This document shows positions 25,376 through 35,014 of a stretch of 64,000 nt of DNA, piece after piece. Source of the stretch: Cyclobacterium amurskyense (lineage in GTDB: Bacteria; Bacteroidota; Bacteroidia; Cytophagales; Cyclobacteriaceae); contig NZ_CP012040.1 in the NCBI RefSeq assembly GCF_001050135.1, positions 2,108,001 through 2,172,000 on the forward strand. The letters run 5' to 3'. The position numbers and the translations under genes were made by a program. Every line of letters starts with the position of its first letter. Position 1 is the stretch's first letter. Under the pieces are notes generated by a model. It made no database searches and was not told the DNA's origin. It saw only the letters and a program-made list of their open reading frames with translations.

Positions 25376-26794
25376 CTAACATTCAGCAATATTGACCGGG
25401 ATTTTTGCTAGGCCACCTTCAGATGTTTCTTTGTATTTTGATTTCATGTCCAAAGCCGTTTCCCACATTACCTGGATAACATTGTCTAAACTCAGCCGGG
25501 CTGCAGAAGAATCGCTTTCCAGAGCCATGTTGGAGGCAGTGATGGCCTTAATGGCCCCCATGCTATTTCTTTCAATACAAGGAATTTGTACCAAACCGCC
25601 AATTGGATCGCAGGTCATGCCCAAATGGTGTTCCATTGCTATTTCTGCGGCTTGGCATACCTGTTCTTTTCTCCCGCCAAGTGCTTCTGTAAGGGCGCCT
25701 GCTGCCATAGAACTTGAGACACCTATTTCAGCCTGACATCCTCCCATGGCTGCAGAAATAGTCGCCCCTTTTTTATAGAGGGTACCGATCTCTCCTGCAG
25801 TGAGTATAAATTTCACGATTTCATCCTCATCAAAATTTGGCGTAAAACAGTAAGCATACATCAGTACTGCAGGGATCACGCCTGAGGCCCCATTGGTGGG
25901 TGCAGTAATGATTCTACCAAAAGAGGCATTTTCTTCATTTACCGCTAAGGCAAAAACACTTATCCATTTGTTGACAGTGTTAAAATCTTTTGGCCCTTTT
26001 TTTATGGCCTTGATCCAATCCGCTACATTATTAAATTTTTGTCCCTGCAAAAACTTTTTGTTCAGATCGTAAGCCCTTCGCCTAACCTTAAGCCCTCCCG
26101 GTAATAGCCCTGATTTATTTACACCTCTAAAAATACAGTTTTTTATTTCGTTCCAAATGTTAAGGGCTTGTTTTCTGGTTTCGGCCTCACTTTGCCAGGC
26201 CGTTTCGTTAAGCATTACCAGCTCAGAAATGGTCAGGTTAAGTTTGTTACAGTTATCCAAAAGGTCTTTTTGGGTATGACAGGGGTATTCAGTTTTGATA
26301 GGGTTTTGGGCTATTTGGTCAGAAGCATGGGTGACTACAAAACCACCACCTACGGAAAAATATTCCCGCGAAACAGTAGTGCCATCACTTAGGCTAGCAT
26401 CAAACCGCATCCCATTCGGATGGTAATCCAAACTTTTTTTGAATTCAAAAAGGATGTGTTGTTTGTAGTTAAAAGGAATGGCATGGCTTTCTGAAATATT
26501 GATGCAAGCGTTTTGATTTATTTGGTCAATTTTTTCATCTATTTTATCCGTATCGATAGTAAGGAAATCCTCATTAGAGAGTCCCAGCATCACGGCTTTG
26601 TCGGTACCATGTCCTAAGCCTGTTTTTGCCAGTGAACCATACAAGTAGGTTTTAATCTCTGTGACTTCGTTGATTTGCTTGTTTTTATTCAGGTGATTTA
26701 AAAAAGACAGGGCTGCCCTCCAGGGTCCCATGGTATGTGAACTAGATGGTCCAATGCCAACTTTTATTATTTCAAAAATGCTTATTGATTCCAT
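25376..26794 (-). CDS. sdaA: L-serine ammonia-lyase, iron-sulfur dependent, single-chain
   Basis: This enzyme deaminates L-serine to pyruvate using a [4Fe-4S] cluster. The 472-aa chain joins the beta-like N-terminal domain (IFEIIKVGIGPSSSHTMGPWRAA) and the alpha-like catalytic domain (APTNGASGVIPA, GGCQAEIGVSSSMAAGA, GMTCDPIGGLVQIPC). It therefore belongs to the fused type common in Bacteroidota and Proteobacteria. ATG 26794 is used rather than an upstream ATG at 26821, since the family begins MESISIFEI. Confidence 0.95.
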   Translation of the reverse strand: MESISIFEIIKVGIGPSSSHTMGPWRAALSFLNHLNKNKQINEVTEIKTYLYGSLAKTGLGHGTDKAVMLGLSNEDFLTIDTDKIDEKIDQINQNACINISESHAIPFNYKQHILFEFKKSLDYHPNGMRFDASLSDGTTVSREYFSVGGGFVVTHASDQIAQNPIKTEYPCHTQKDLLDNCNKLNLTISELVMLNETAWQSEAETRKQALNIWNEIKNCIFRGVNKSGLLPGGLKVRRRAYDLNKKFLQGQKFNNVADWIKAIKKGPKDFNTVNKWISVFALAVNEENASFGRIITAPTNGASGVIPAVLMYAYCFTPNFDEDEIVKFILTAGEIGTLYKKGATISAAMGGCQAEIGVSSSMAAGALTEALGGRKEQVCQAAEIAMEHHLGMTCDPIGGLVQIPCIERNSMGAIKAITASNMALESDSSAARLSLDNVIQVMWETALDMKSKYKETSEGGLAKIPVNIAEC

Positions 26795-27075
26795 ATTGAT
26801 TTTTGGCCTTACCCATTCCAATTTATAATGTAATGTAATTTACGCCTAAGGATTCAATAGGTAATAATCTAATGGGGCTTTAATTGATTTAACGCTCATT
26901 GAGTCAAATCAAATTATGAATTTTTGGCTAAACAGAAAATTTATCTTTTTGCCAATTCATTGGATTGGTGGAAATGTAATGTTGTATTCTTTCGAAGGAG
27001 GCTGAATTTCGGATGATTTAGTCCTGTCCAACAAATTAACAATTATCCATTAGTAATTAACAATTGCCATTCCTT

Positions 27076-27360
27076 TTATCCAATGGTATGCGCTTTTTTG
27101 GATTGCTTTTTAGTGAGCGCATGAAGGAATTCAGGGGCAAAGTCCGCCCCACAATCCCAGCCAATTGTCCAGCGGTCTTGGGTGAAGTTTTTAAAATAAT
27201 TTATATCCTTTAATGGTTCGAAAACTTCTCCCCATATTTCGTCTTTTAAATCTACGGTCCCAGTTAAACCGTCTGAAAAAGTTAACCTTATTTGGTAATC
27301 TGATACGTATTCCGCTTGTTTGACTTTTATGAGTAGTGTATTCCCTGTTATTAGTCCAAT
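27076..27360 (-). CDS. DUF2442-like protein without a standard start codon
   Basis: The reverse strand reads ...IKVKQAEYVSDYQIRLTFSD..., GTVDLKDEIWGEVFEPLKD and QDRWTIGWDCGADFAPEFLH before TAA at 27076-27078, a clear DUF2442 domain. The frame is open only back to 27360, where a stop precedes it, and offers no ATG, GTG or TTG; ATT (27358-27360) or ATA would be needed. It lies 38 bp after the DUF4160 gene, the usual partner, in the usual order. It may be a start-mutated pseudogene, or use a rare start. Family members are small and of unproven, possibly toxin-antitoxin-like, role. Confidence 0.7.
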   Translation of the reverse strand: MGLITGNTLLIKVKQAEYVSDYQIRLTFSDGLTGTVDLKDEIWGEVFEPLKDINYFKNFTQDRWTIGWDCGADFAPEFLHALTKKQSKKAHTIG

Positions 27361-27398
27361 GGTTTAATTTTGTTAAGAGGTTTCCGTTCTTCTATTCG

Positions 27399-27608
27399 TT
27401 ACCAGTTTTCAAGTAGCGCTTCTTTGTTTTGATCCAGCCATTCATATACAAGAACTAGTGCTCTTCTTGAAATTTTACCTGTTAATTCTCCTGTTTCAAT
27501 ATTTACAATCGCCTCATAATCCTGATACTCTACGTGAAAATGAGGAGGATTATATTCATTGAAGTACATTTTGATAATTATTCCGTAAAATCTGCTAATC
27601 TCTGGCAT
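27399..27608 (-). CDS. DUF4160 domain-containing protein
   Basis: This 69-aa protein is a near-complete DUF4160 domain. It opens MPEISRFYGIIIKMYFNE, has the signature PPHFHVEYQDYEA near residues 21-33, and a C-terminal RRALVLVYEWLDQNKEALL helix. DUF4160 genes usually sit just before a DUF2442 gene, as here. Such pairs are suspected toxin-antitoxin or regulatory modules, but their biochemistry is not established. Confidence 0.85.
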   Translation of the reverse strand: MPEISRFYGIIIKMYFNEYNPPHFHVEYQDYEAIVNIETGELTGKISRRALVLVYEWLDQNKEALLENW

Positions 27609-27852
27609 CCTTATTAATCAAAGTTTAACATTTTAATATACGTAAACCTGATGTAAACAATTGGCTTTAAATGGATAAAATCTGGCTTTGCAATTATTTC
27701 CTATTCTATTTTTCAATTCGCAGGATTGCTTATCATGAGGTATTTAAGCCTAGTTATTTAAAATAATTTTCATAAAATATAGAAAAATGTTTTTTTCTTT
27801 AATCTTTAGTTTAGGCCTAATTTTTTTAATCTTATTATACAAAGCATTCCAC

Positions 27853-28551
27853 CTATCTTCTATAGATTGTCCTTGGATAATCGGACATTCTAATATGGTC
27901 TTTCTCTAACTCATTCAATGCATTCTTAGCAATCCATATTGCTGCAGGGCTTTTTGTTTCGAGTATTTCTTGGGTCACAAGTATGGCTTTTTTATTGAGG
28001 TCAGTGTTTCTTTTCCCAATATTGCGCAATGCCCAATTCACAGCTTTTTTAACATAGATTCTCTCATCATTTGCTTCTCGCTTAATGATGGGGAAGAAGG
28101 GTTCAAATATTGAATTGTCTGACAATTTATCTGCCATACAGTAGGAAGCCATAATTGTAAAGCCTGCTCTTTTTTCAAATTCAGGTTTCCTTTTTGTCCA
28201 TTCCAAGATCTTTTCAAGGGCGAATTCACTTTTAGCAAACAGCCCCATAGAAAAACTATCACAAACCTCCCAATTCTCAAAAGTTTTGACCCATTTTTCC
28301 ATCAAGTCAACGGTAACATCCTTGGGCTTGAAAATTTTGCTACATAAAATGCGGGCTTCGTAAATACCGCTATCAAAAAGTTGCAGGGCAAGTTCATTGT
28401 CCTTGCCAATCTCTTTAGCGATCTTCTTTAGTTCTGAATGATATATCCCCAAAGAGTTATTAGAGACAATCCCAAATTTCCTTTCCTTAAAAACGACCTT
28501 TTCAGGATTTTGAAGCGCGTAAAGTAGTTCTATGGTTTCCTTATAGGTCAA
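27853..28551 (-). CDS. DNA alkylation repair family protein (AlkD-like HEAT repeats)
   Basis: This is a 232-aa all-helical protein of HEAT-like repeats resembling the AlkD/AlkC DNA glycosylase superfamily. Supporting segments are YEARILCSKIF, the Trp/Asp-containing WEVCDSFSMGLFAK and KRAGFTIMASY, and the late YVKKAVNWALRNIGKRN with the conserved WALR. AlkD excises cationic N3/N7-alkylated bases by trapping the exposed lesion. Whether this member is active is not visible. The start is TTG at 28551, since no ATG fits. It stands alone on the minus strand. Confidence 0.8.
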   Translation of the reverse strand: MTYKETIELLYALQNPEKVVFKERKFGIVSNNSLGIYHSELKKIAKEIGKDNELALQLFDSGIYEARILCSKIFKPKDVTVDLMEKWVKTFENWEVCDSFSMGLFAKSEFALEKILEWTKRKPEFEKRAGFTIMASYCMADKLSDNSIFEPFFPIIKREANDERIYVKKAVNWALRNIGKRNTDLNKKAILVTQEILETKSPAAIWIAKNALNELEKDHIRMSDYPRTIYRR

Positions 28552-28640
28552 TATTCTTATATTTTAAAATTGTAAGCAGCAGTATGAATTCTAAAATTTC
28601 ACCCCAACACTCCAATCCATTAACGATTAAAAATTAACCA

Positions 28641-29948
28641 TTAATATTTATCATGTATAAAATACAATAGCTTTTGCAGTTCTTTCTTTTGCACACTGGA
28701 GCTTCCGCTGTAGTTGTTGAAAAAAGTGCTGAAAAGCAAGGTTTTGCCACTTTTGGTAATAAGGAACCCACTTAGGGCAGTGCTCATAGCAAGGGTGCCG
28801 GTTTTGGCGTAAATATAGGCAGGTTGCCCCGGATCTGCCGGGTACCAGTTGCGTATAGTACCGGATTCTCCCCCTGCCGGGAAGTAAGCCTTAATTTTTT
28901 CCATAGGGATTTCTGAATGGATTTTTTGAAGCAGTTTGATAACCGAGCGAGGGGTAAACATATTCTGTGGAGAAAGCCCAGATCCATCCACCCACTGCGG
29001 CTCATCAGGTAGGTCTGCCAAGAAGTGTTTTTTGGCATAGGAGATGCCTTCGCTGATATTGATGGAGTCTAAAACAGCATCAGAGACCAGGGCCATCAGC
29101 TGTTCGGCCAAGAAATTATCACTAATTTTCATCATCTGCGCATACAAGGAATCTGCCTTAACCGTTTGCAATTTCTCATGTGGCCCTTGGGTAATGCCCT
29201 TGTTTTCCAGGAGTGTTATTTGTTTTCCCACAGCTTCCTGCAAGAGGTTTTTGGTCAATGTGGCAGAGGTAATAAATGGTTTATCGGTTGCAAAAGTCAA
29301 GCTGTCTTTTTCTTTGTTTATGGCATATTCATAGGTATTTCTTTTAAAGTCTCTTTGGATAAAATAATTATCTGGAGGCGTTCGATTTGATGGCATTAGA
29401 GGTAAAAGGACAGATTTTGGATAGGGTGATGCTTCCGCTAACTCAGCTCTTTTAGAAAAGCGCAAAACATTTCCATAAATGGGCATGGCGGATCGCTCAG
29501 CAGCAAAATAGTAAGGAAACCAGTTCCATGACCAACCCGGGCCATAGCTGGAAAGCTGCTCAAAATTATCCACTAGATACAATTTTTTATCTTCCTTTTT
29601 TAGAAAGTTCACAACAGTACTGTCCTTAAAGTCCGGATGCAAAAGTGAGGGGTCACCTGTTCCCCAAAAAATTAGCGAATCGCCCTGGTAGGTATAATTC
29701 AAACCGTTGATGTATCCATCACCCAGGGCTTTGTAACTGGAATAAAAGGTAAATATTTTAGTATTGGAGGCTGGGATAAAGTATTTGGCTTCGTTTAATT
29801 TTACCAGTGTTTTGTCCTTTACCGGATCATAAAGCATAAAACCCATGTGCCCTTTTTCAAACACATCTGAAGTACGTACAGTCTTGTTGATTTTTTGAAC
29901 GGTGCAGGAAAAGAATAGCAATATGCACAACCATTTACAATGTTTCAT
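28641..29948 (-). CDS. dacB: D-alanyl-D-alanine carboxypeptidase/endopeptidase (PBP4 type, S13)
   Basis: This is a 435-aa penicillin-binding protein that trims or cleaves peptidoglycan cross-bridges. The lipoprotein signal is LFFSC with Cys15. The active-site triad of motifs is visible: SxxK at Ser61-Lys64 (PASNTKIF), SxN in KISDNFLAEQL, and KTG in YAKTGTLAMST. An S13-type insertion lies between the first two. An upstream in-frame ATG at 29972 is passed over because the lipobox spacing fits 29948. Repeat R5 begins 28 bp upstream of this start codon. Confidence 0.92.
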   Translation of the reverse strand: MKHCKWLCILLFFSCTVQKINKTVRTSDVFEKGHMGFMLYDPVKDKTLVKLNEAKYFIPASNTKIFTFYSSYKALGDGYINGLNYTYQGDSLIFWGTGDPSLLHPDFKDSTVVNFLKKEDKKLYLVDNFEQLSSYGPGWSWNWFPYYFAAERSAMPIYGNVLRFSKRAELAEASPYPKSVLLPLMPSNRTPPDNYFIQRDFKRNTYEYAINKEKDSLTFATDKPFITSATLTKNLLQEAVGKQITLLENKGITQGPHEKLQTVKADSLYAQMMKISDNFLAEQLMALVSDAVLDSINISEGISYAKKHFLADLPDEPQWVDGSGLSPQNMFTPRSVIKLLQKIHSEIPMEKIKAYFPAGGESGTIRNWYPADPGQPAYIYAKTGTLAMSTALSGFLITKSGKTLLFSTFFNNYSGSSSVQKKELQKLLYFIHDKY

Positions 29949-29975
29949 AGGGTGAGGATCTGAGAAATACATTTT

Positions 29976-30187
29976 AACCCGAAATATGCAATAGACAATC
30001 TATTACGTGCTGAAATCGCTTCAAAATCTGCCACTTCGTTGCTGTTTTCAATTTCACCATAGCGGTGCTATGCTAAAATCTCCAAACAGCCTGATTATCT
30101 TGTGATTGCAACACTTCCCGTAAACACGAGACAGGCTTCACCCCTGACTATTGTCAGGACGGAGAAATCCTATTACATAATCCGGTT
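29976..30187 (+). repeat. dispersed structured repeat, copy R5
   Basis: This full-length uninterrupted copy, nearly identical to the IS-split R4, lies just upstream of the dacB start codon. Left end aacccgaaatatgcaatag, right end ctattacataatccggtt. It shows the original sequence at the IS target: aaacagcctgattatcttg. Confidence 0.92.
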
Positions 30188-30316
30188 TTAATCTGGCTTT
30201 TAAACCATAGGAAAAGTAACATTTTCCGTCCAATTGAGGAAGTGAATTTAGCAATTACTGGCAAAATCCCGATTTAATTGTGATCAATCAGTTTCGCAAC
30301 AAAGCTTAGGTAAATT

Positions 30317-30365
30317 GATTTTGTCAGCATTGTTGCAGAAAAAAAAGTAACAATACCGCCAAAAT
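30317..30365 (+). repeat. 49-bp palindromic repeat, copy P2
   Basis: It reads gattttgtcagcattgttgc, then an A-rich loop and aacaataccgccaaaatc, an 18-bp stem with a few mismatches. The first 31 bp are identical to the reverse complement of the copy at 58754-58802. It lies 138 bp beyond the SusD stop codon, between it and repeat R5. Confidence 0.8.
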
Positions 30366-30502
30366 CCGGAGTCGGTTATACAATTTACCATGGGAGCAGC
30401 CCATGGCTTTATGTACATCATTCTTTCTGGGTTGAAAGGTAAGTTTTCGTTGTTTTTAAGAAATATCCCCTCTTTTTGTCATAAAGAGGGGATTTAAAAC
30501 TA

Positions 30503-31906
30503 TTACTCGTTCCACCAAATCCTGTCCAAAAGGGTGACATCAGGGACATTTTGCCCATTTCTGCTCACCTCATTGTCTGGATAGGCAAGCCTTCTGATGT
30601 ACTGTCCGTTGAGATTGCCATTTAGGTTATCAGGTAAGGTCATGTCTTTATAACTGTAATCAAACCTTCTGGCATCATTCCAGGTTTCTGGGTGGAGGAA
30701 GAGGGCGACCCATTTTTCCTTCATTATATCTGCTAGGCTAAGAGAGGATGCTCCCATGCTTACTTCTGGATTATTGAGATAAGCCATTTTATCGTCAGCG
30801 CTTACCTCTAGCATGTCCATATGGGCTTCAATTCCCTCAAGATAGGCGGCATATGCCCTGTCGGGGTCCATTGGTAAAGCTACTTCTGCCTCTATGAATT
30901 TCTGCTCTGCATAGGTGGCGATTAAAAGAGGGGATTGCTCAGAAGTATAATATTGTCCGGGAATCAGGGTAGATCTTGCACCTTGTTCAGGTGCATTGCC
31001 TCTGCCTGCCCCATTGGTGACACCTATGTACACCCCATCATCCGTGGCCCCAATCATCAAAGGCATTCTTGGATCCATTGTAGAATAGGACGTTCCATCC
31101 AATGCTTCTATAAATTGGGTTGAAATCCATCCTCCTAACAGTAGGTTTTCATTGTCAATAGCCTCTTGAGCCCAGGGGTTGAATCGCTGTTCAAAGAACA
31201 CCACAGTGGCATCATCTTCATTGCTCATCATGCCATTATCTAGGGCGGTTAAAATGGTCTGCGCATTATAAGCCGCTTTTCCTTTTGTGTGAAGCATAAA
31301 TCTGGCCTTTAGCATGTTACCAAATTTTATCCAGGAAGAAACGTCCCCGTTGAAGATGAAATCGTCATCACCTAGGGAAAGGGCCGTAGTTCCTGAGAGA
31401 TTTTGGATCCCTTGATCGAGTAGGCTAAATACCTCTGTATACAATTGCTGGTCATCATCATAAACTGGTGTGACCGAAGTAAAATCAAAACCTTCTGAAT
31501 AAGGGACGTCTCCAAAAATATCAACAGTCATTCCCAGGTTAAGTGCCATTAGGATTTGGCCGGCCCCTAGATAGTGTCCGGCATCTTCTTCTTCGGCCTT
31601 TTGCATCAGGTCTGTCAAATCTGTCATCACATTGTACAAATCAAACCACAGCCCACTATAATTGCTTGCATCCATAATATCTGAAGCACCAGCTGGATTG
31701 GGCGAGGCCAGGTATTGTACATAATGGGAGGTGATGCTACCAATTGCTTGTACATTGAGAGAAGTCTCGTAAGTAGCATTGGTCATCAGTCCAGAAATAG
31801 GTGAATCCTGCGGATTATTGGGATTTTCGTTGACATCGAGAAAATTCTCACATGAGCTTAACGCTAAAAAGAGCATTAGGCCGAGTATAGTATATATCGC
31901 TTTCAT
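30503..31906 (-). CDS. SusD/RagB-like outer-membrane lipoprotein
   Basis: This is a 467-aa SusD-type (SusD_2) nutrient-binding lipoprotein. The lipobox LALSSC gives Cys19, followed by the typical ENFLDVNENPNNPQDS. It forms the surface lid over the SusC barrel and captures glycans, peptides or other oligomers. It starts 12 bp after susC and is clearly co-transcribed with it. No glycosidase, peptidase or regulator lies in the same transcript, so the substrate cannot be inferred. Confidence 0.92.
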   Translation of the reverse strand: MKAIYTILGLMLFLALSSCENFLDVNENPNNPQDSPISGLMTNATYETSLNVQAIGSITSHYVQYLASPNPAGASDIMDASNYSGLWFDLYNVMTDLTDLMQKAEEEDAGHYLGAGQILMALNLGMTVDIFGDVPYSEGFDFTSVTPVYDDDQQLYTEVFSLLDQGIQNLSGTTALSLGDDDFIFNGDVSSWIKFGNMLKARFMLHTKGKAAYNAQTILTALDNGMMSNEDDATVVFFEQRFNPWAQEAIDNENLLLGGWISTQFIEALDGTSYSTMDPRMPLMIGATDDGVYIGVTNGAGRGNAPEQGARSTLIPGQYYTSEQSPLLIATYAEQKFIEAEVALPMDPDRAYAAYLEGIEAHMDMLEVSADDKMAYLNNPEVSMGASSLSLADIMKEKWVALFLHPETWNDARRFDYSYKDMTLPDNLNGNLNGQYIRRLAYPDNEVSRNGQNVPDVTLLDRIWWNE

Positions 31907-31918
31907 AATTGCAGTTTT

Positions 31919-34900
31919 TTAAAGTCCAAGGTTCAGGTTAAAGAAAAAGCTCTGTACGCCGGGATAGCCCAGACCTGTTAAACCAATGGCATTACCGCCA
32001 GCCCCGGCAGAAAAAGACTCTGGGTCAAATCCGTCCCAAGGGGTGTAAAGGATAATATTATTGGCAGCTATAGAAACTCTTGCTGTTCTAAACGGAGTTC
32101 TTTCCAGTAGACCAGGGTTTAGATTATAACCAAGGGTGATGTTGCGCAATTTGATAAAACTGGCATCACTGACAAAATTTTCACTTGTAGTTCTGTAATG
32201 ATTTCTCCAGTATCCAGCCCCATAATCTACGCCATCAGGACCTACTCCTTGACCCAGCCAAACTTCTTTTGTGTTGGGACTTCCATCTGCCAGCACTCCA
32301 TCAAAAACCCTAAAATCTTCCCGAGCCTCCGTGAATTTATTCTTGCCAAATGCAGAAAGGAAGTTCGCATATTGATTGTATTGCTCTAAACCTGTTCTGA
32401 AGTCAATAAGGAAGGATAATTCGAAATCTTTGTAGTTGAAATCATTTCGAATTCCACCAATCCATTTGGGCACAGCATTACCTAAGATAAGCTGTGTACC
32501 AGTTCTAGATGGAAAACCATTGGCCCCAATAATTACCGGAAGACTGCGGTCCAAAAACAAATTGTCAGGATCTGAACCAAACCTTTGGTAAGAACTACCA
32601 AAAATATTACCATAGGCTTCTCCTTCCAATAGTTTCATAGTAACGGTTGATCCCGCGTACCCAAATTGGCTTCCCACCACAATTTCATCAATGCCTTCCT
32701 TGATGGCTTTAATTTCATTATTATTGATGGATAAGTTGGCGGAAATGTTCCATGAAAAACCTTGGCTTTCTATTGGACTTCCGCCCAAGATAAATTCAAA
32801 TCCACTGTTTTGGATCTCACCAGCATTGGTGATATAAGAAGAAAAGCCTGTGGCATCGGATACCGGAACAGGGATAATCTGATCTCTCGCATTAGATTTA
32901 TAATAGGTGACATCAAAATTGGCCCTATTGTTCAAAAATGCGGTTTGCAAACCAAACTCAATAGAAGTAGTCTGCTCTGGCTTAAGTGCCAAATCTCCAT
33001 AAACCGAATTTCTTGTAAAACCTACCTGACCATTCAAAGGAAAAATGGAAGGTGAGACATAAGTAGCACCTAGGATATGTGGATCAGTATCTTTCCCTAC
33101 CTGTGCCCATGAGGCCCTTAATTTACCGAATGTCAACCAGGAAGGTAGCTCCATATTTTCGCTAAACACATAACCCAAGTTAAAGGAAGAGTAGAAAAAG
33201 GAGTTGTTGTCCTTGGGTAGGGTAGAAGAAATGTCATTCCGTCCGGTGATGTTCAGGAAGAGGTAATTTTTATAATCAACCATCAAATCTCCATAAAAAC
33301 CTACCAATCTTCTTATGGATTTGTATTGACTGGCAAAAATCTGAGAGGCTGCACTGAGGTTGTAAAATTCAGGAATAACAAAATTTTCACCACGTGCTGT
33401 AACTCGGTCATATTTTCGCTCAAATATATCATTACCCAACCTCAGGCTGGTATTAAGGTCAGTAGAAAACTGTTTCTTTAAAGTAAGGTAGAAGTTAGAG
33501 GTTAGGTCCCTGCTGTTGATCCTTGTTTCCTCCAAATAACCTGTTGAACTTAAAGGAACCTCTCCGTCAATACCTTTTGGTCCAGGAGTGATTTCTGTAC
33601 GTTGGTCGCTGTAGAAGTCATTTCCCAGGCGATAAGAAAAGGCAAGCCAGTCGGTAGGGCTGTAATTAAAATTGATATTTCCTATTACCCTATTGACATC
33701 ATCTTCATAAGTTGCAAAACGCGCATCATAGATTGGATTGGTGTTGGAATAGGTTCTCATCGTTCCATCCTCATTGATATAATCCCGGACATCGGTGGTT
33801 TCGGACCAGTACATCATACGCTCCATAAACCGGTCATGAGGAACCCTATTTCCTCCCGAGTTGCTGTAATTGACAGATCCAGAGAAATCAAACTTCTCAG
33901 AAACTTTCACGTTTCCTGATAATTTGGCGGTGGTTCTGTCCCAACTAGAAAAAGGGATGATACCTTCCTGTTTTAGGTTGCCAAAGGAACCATAAAAAGT
34001 AGCCTTTTCATTACCTCCGGAAATGCTCAGGTTATTGTCGAGCTGTACGCCGGTATTAAAAACCCGGTTCCAGTTGTCCTGGTATTTGTGATCGGGAACG
34101 GTTTGTTGTACTTCTGCTATAGGGGCTCCCCAAGAAGGCCAAAAGCTAGATGGCTGGTACTCTCCACTAAAGCCCTGACCATATTTGTCCTGTAATTTTG
34201 GCAATTGGTTGAGGGTTTCAAAACCTACTGAGCCATTGTAATTAACCCTGACTTCTCCTGCCTTGCCCTTTTTGGTGGTGACAATTACCGCACCATTTGC
34301 AGCCCTTACTCCATAGAGAGCGGTTGCTGCTGCACCTTTCAGTACAGAAATGGAGGCCACATCATTGGGGTTAAGGTCGGCCATTCTGTTCGATAGGCCC
34401 CTTGGCGTACCAGTAGACTCGATGGTGGAGTTATCCACAGGCACACCATCCACGACAAAGAGCGGTTGGTTGTTAGCTCCTGGGTCTAGGGAGTTGATCC
34501 CTCTGATGATGATCCTTGCTGACTGGCCTGGAGCACCACCTGAGTTGGTTATCTGAACACCAGCTGCTTGACCTTGAAGGGAATTCACCAAGTTGGGCTG
34601 TTTTGTTTTGGTAATGGCTTCTGCATCTATGTTTTGAGCAGCATAGCCCAGTGATTTTTTCTCCTGGGAAATACCAAATGCCGTCACAATAAACTCATCC
34701 AAACCTTTTGCTTCGGATTCCATTACTACATTTAGGTTCTGCTGGTTGCCTACCGTAATGGTCTGGGAAGCATACCCAATATAGGAAAAAACCAGTTCGG
34801 TGTTTGAATCAGGGACATTAATGCTGAAGTTCCCGTTAATATCAGAGACCGTACCGGTACCTGTACCTTTTGCTACAATGCTAACACCTGGAAGACCTTC

Positions 34901-35014
34901 CTGATCCTCTGCAGATGTCACTTTTCCGTTGACAGTACTTTGCTGAGCCATAAGGCTACCGTTAATTAGCAATAGTAACAACGTGAATAAACAATAAGTA
35001 AAATTTTTCTTCAT
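31919..35014 (-). CDS. SusC/RagA-like TonB-dependent outer-membrane transporter
   Basis: This is a 1031-aa TonB-linked import channel. The signal peptide ends GSLMAQQ. A carboxypeptidase-regulatory-like beta domain follows (~22-95, VNGKVTSAEDQEGLPGVSIVAKGTGTGTVSDINGNFSI region). The plug domain includes LQGQAAGVQITNSGG, IIIRGINS and the VVDGVPVDN signature, and the rest is a 22-stranded barrel. It pairs with the downstream SusD. No anti-sigma/ECF pair is adjacent. Confidence 0.95.
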   Translation of the reverse strand: MKKNFTYCLFTLLLLLINGSLMAQQSTVNGKVTSAEDQEGLPGVSIVAKGTGTGTVSDINGNFSINVPDSNTELVFSYIGYASQTITVGNQQNLNVVMESEAKGLDEFIVTAFGISQEKKSLGYAAQNIDAEAITKTKQPNLVNSLQGQAAGVQITNSGGAPGQSARIIIRGINSLDPGANNQPLFVVDGVPVDNSTIESTGTPRGLSNRMADLNPNDVASISVLKGAAATALYGVRAANGAVIVTTKKGKAGEVRVNYNGSVGFETLNQLPKLQDKYGQGFSGEYQPSSFWPSWGAPIAEVQQTVPDHKYQDNWNRVFNTGVQLDNNLSISGGNEKATFYGSFGNLKQEGIIPFSSWDRTTAKLSGNVKVSEKFDFSGSVNYSNSGGNRVPHDRFMERMMYWSETTDVRDYINEDGTMRTYSNTNPIYDARFATYEDDVNRVIGNINFNYSPTDWLAFSYRLGNDFYSDQRTEITPGPKGIDGEVPLSSTGYLEETRINSRDLTSNFYLTLKKQFSTDLNTSLRLGNDIFERKYDRVTARGENFVIPEFYNLSAASQIFASQYKSIRRLVGFYGDLMVDYKNYLFLNITGRNDISSTLPKDNNSFFYSSFNLGYVFSENMELPSWLTFGKLRASWAQVGKDTDPHILGATYVSPSIFPLNGQVGFTRNSVYGDLALKPEQTTSIEFGLQTAFLNNRANFDVTYYKSNARDQIIPVPVSDATGFSSYITNAGEIQNSGFEFILGGSPIESQGFSWNISANLSINNNEIKAIKEGIDEIVVGSQFGYAGSTVTMKLLEGEAYGNIFGSSYQRFGSDPDNLFLDRSLPVIIGANGFPSRTGTQLILGNAVPKWIGGIRNDFNYKDFELSFLIDFRTGLEQYNQYANFLSAFGKNKFTEAREDFRVFDGVLADGSPNTKEVWLGQGVGPDGVDYGAGYWRNHYRTTSENFVSDASFIKLRNITLGYNLNPGLLERTPFRTARVSIAANNIILYTPWDGFDPESFSAGAGGNAIGLTGLGYPGVQSFFFNLNLGL

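Noticed and set aside
26919..27008. 29-codon frame MNFWLNRKFIF... upstream of sdaA
   Set aside because: Too short, with no family resemblance or conserved context; could be chance.
27027..27070. Two short attaacaatt direct repeats after sdaA
   Set aside because: Ten-base AT-rich words are common here and I could not find a unit extending beyond them or a CRISPR-like spacing.
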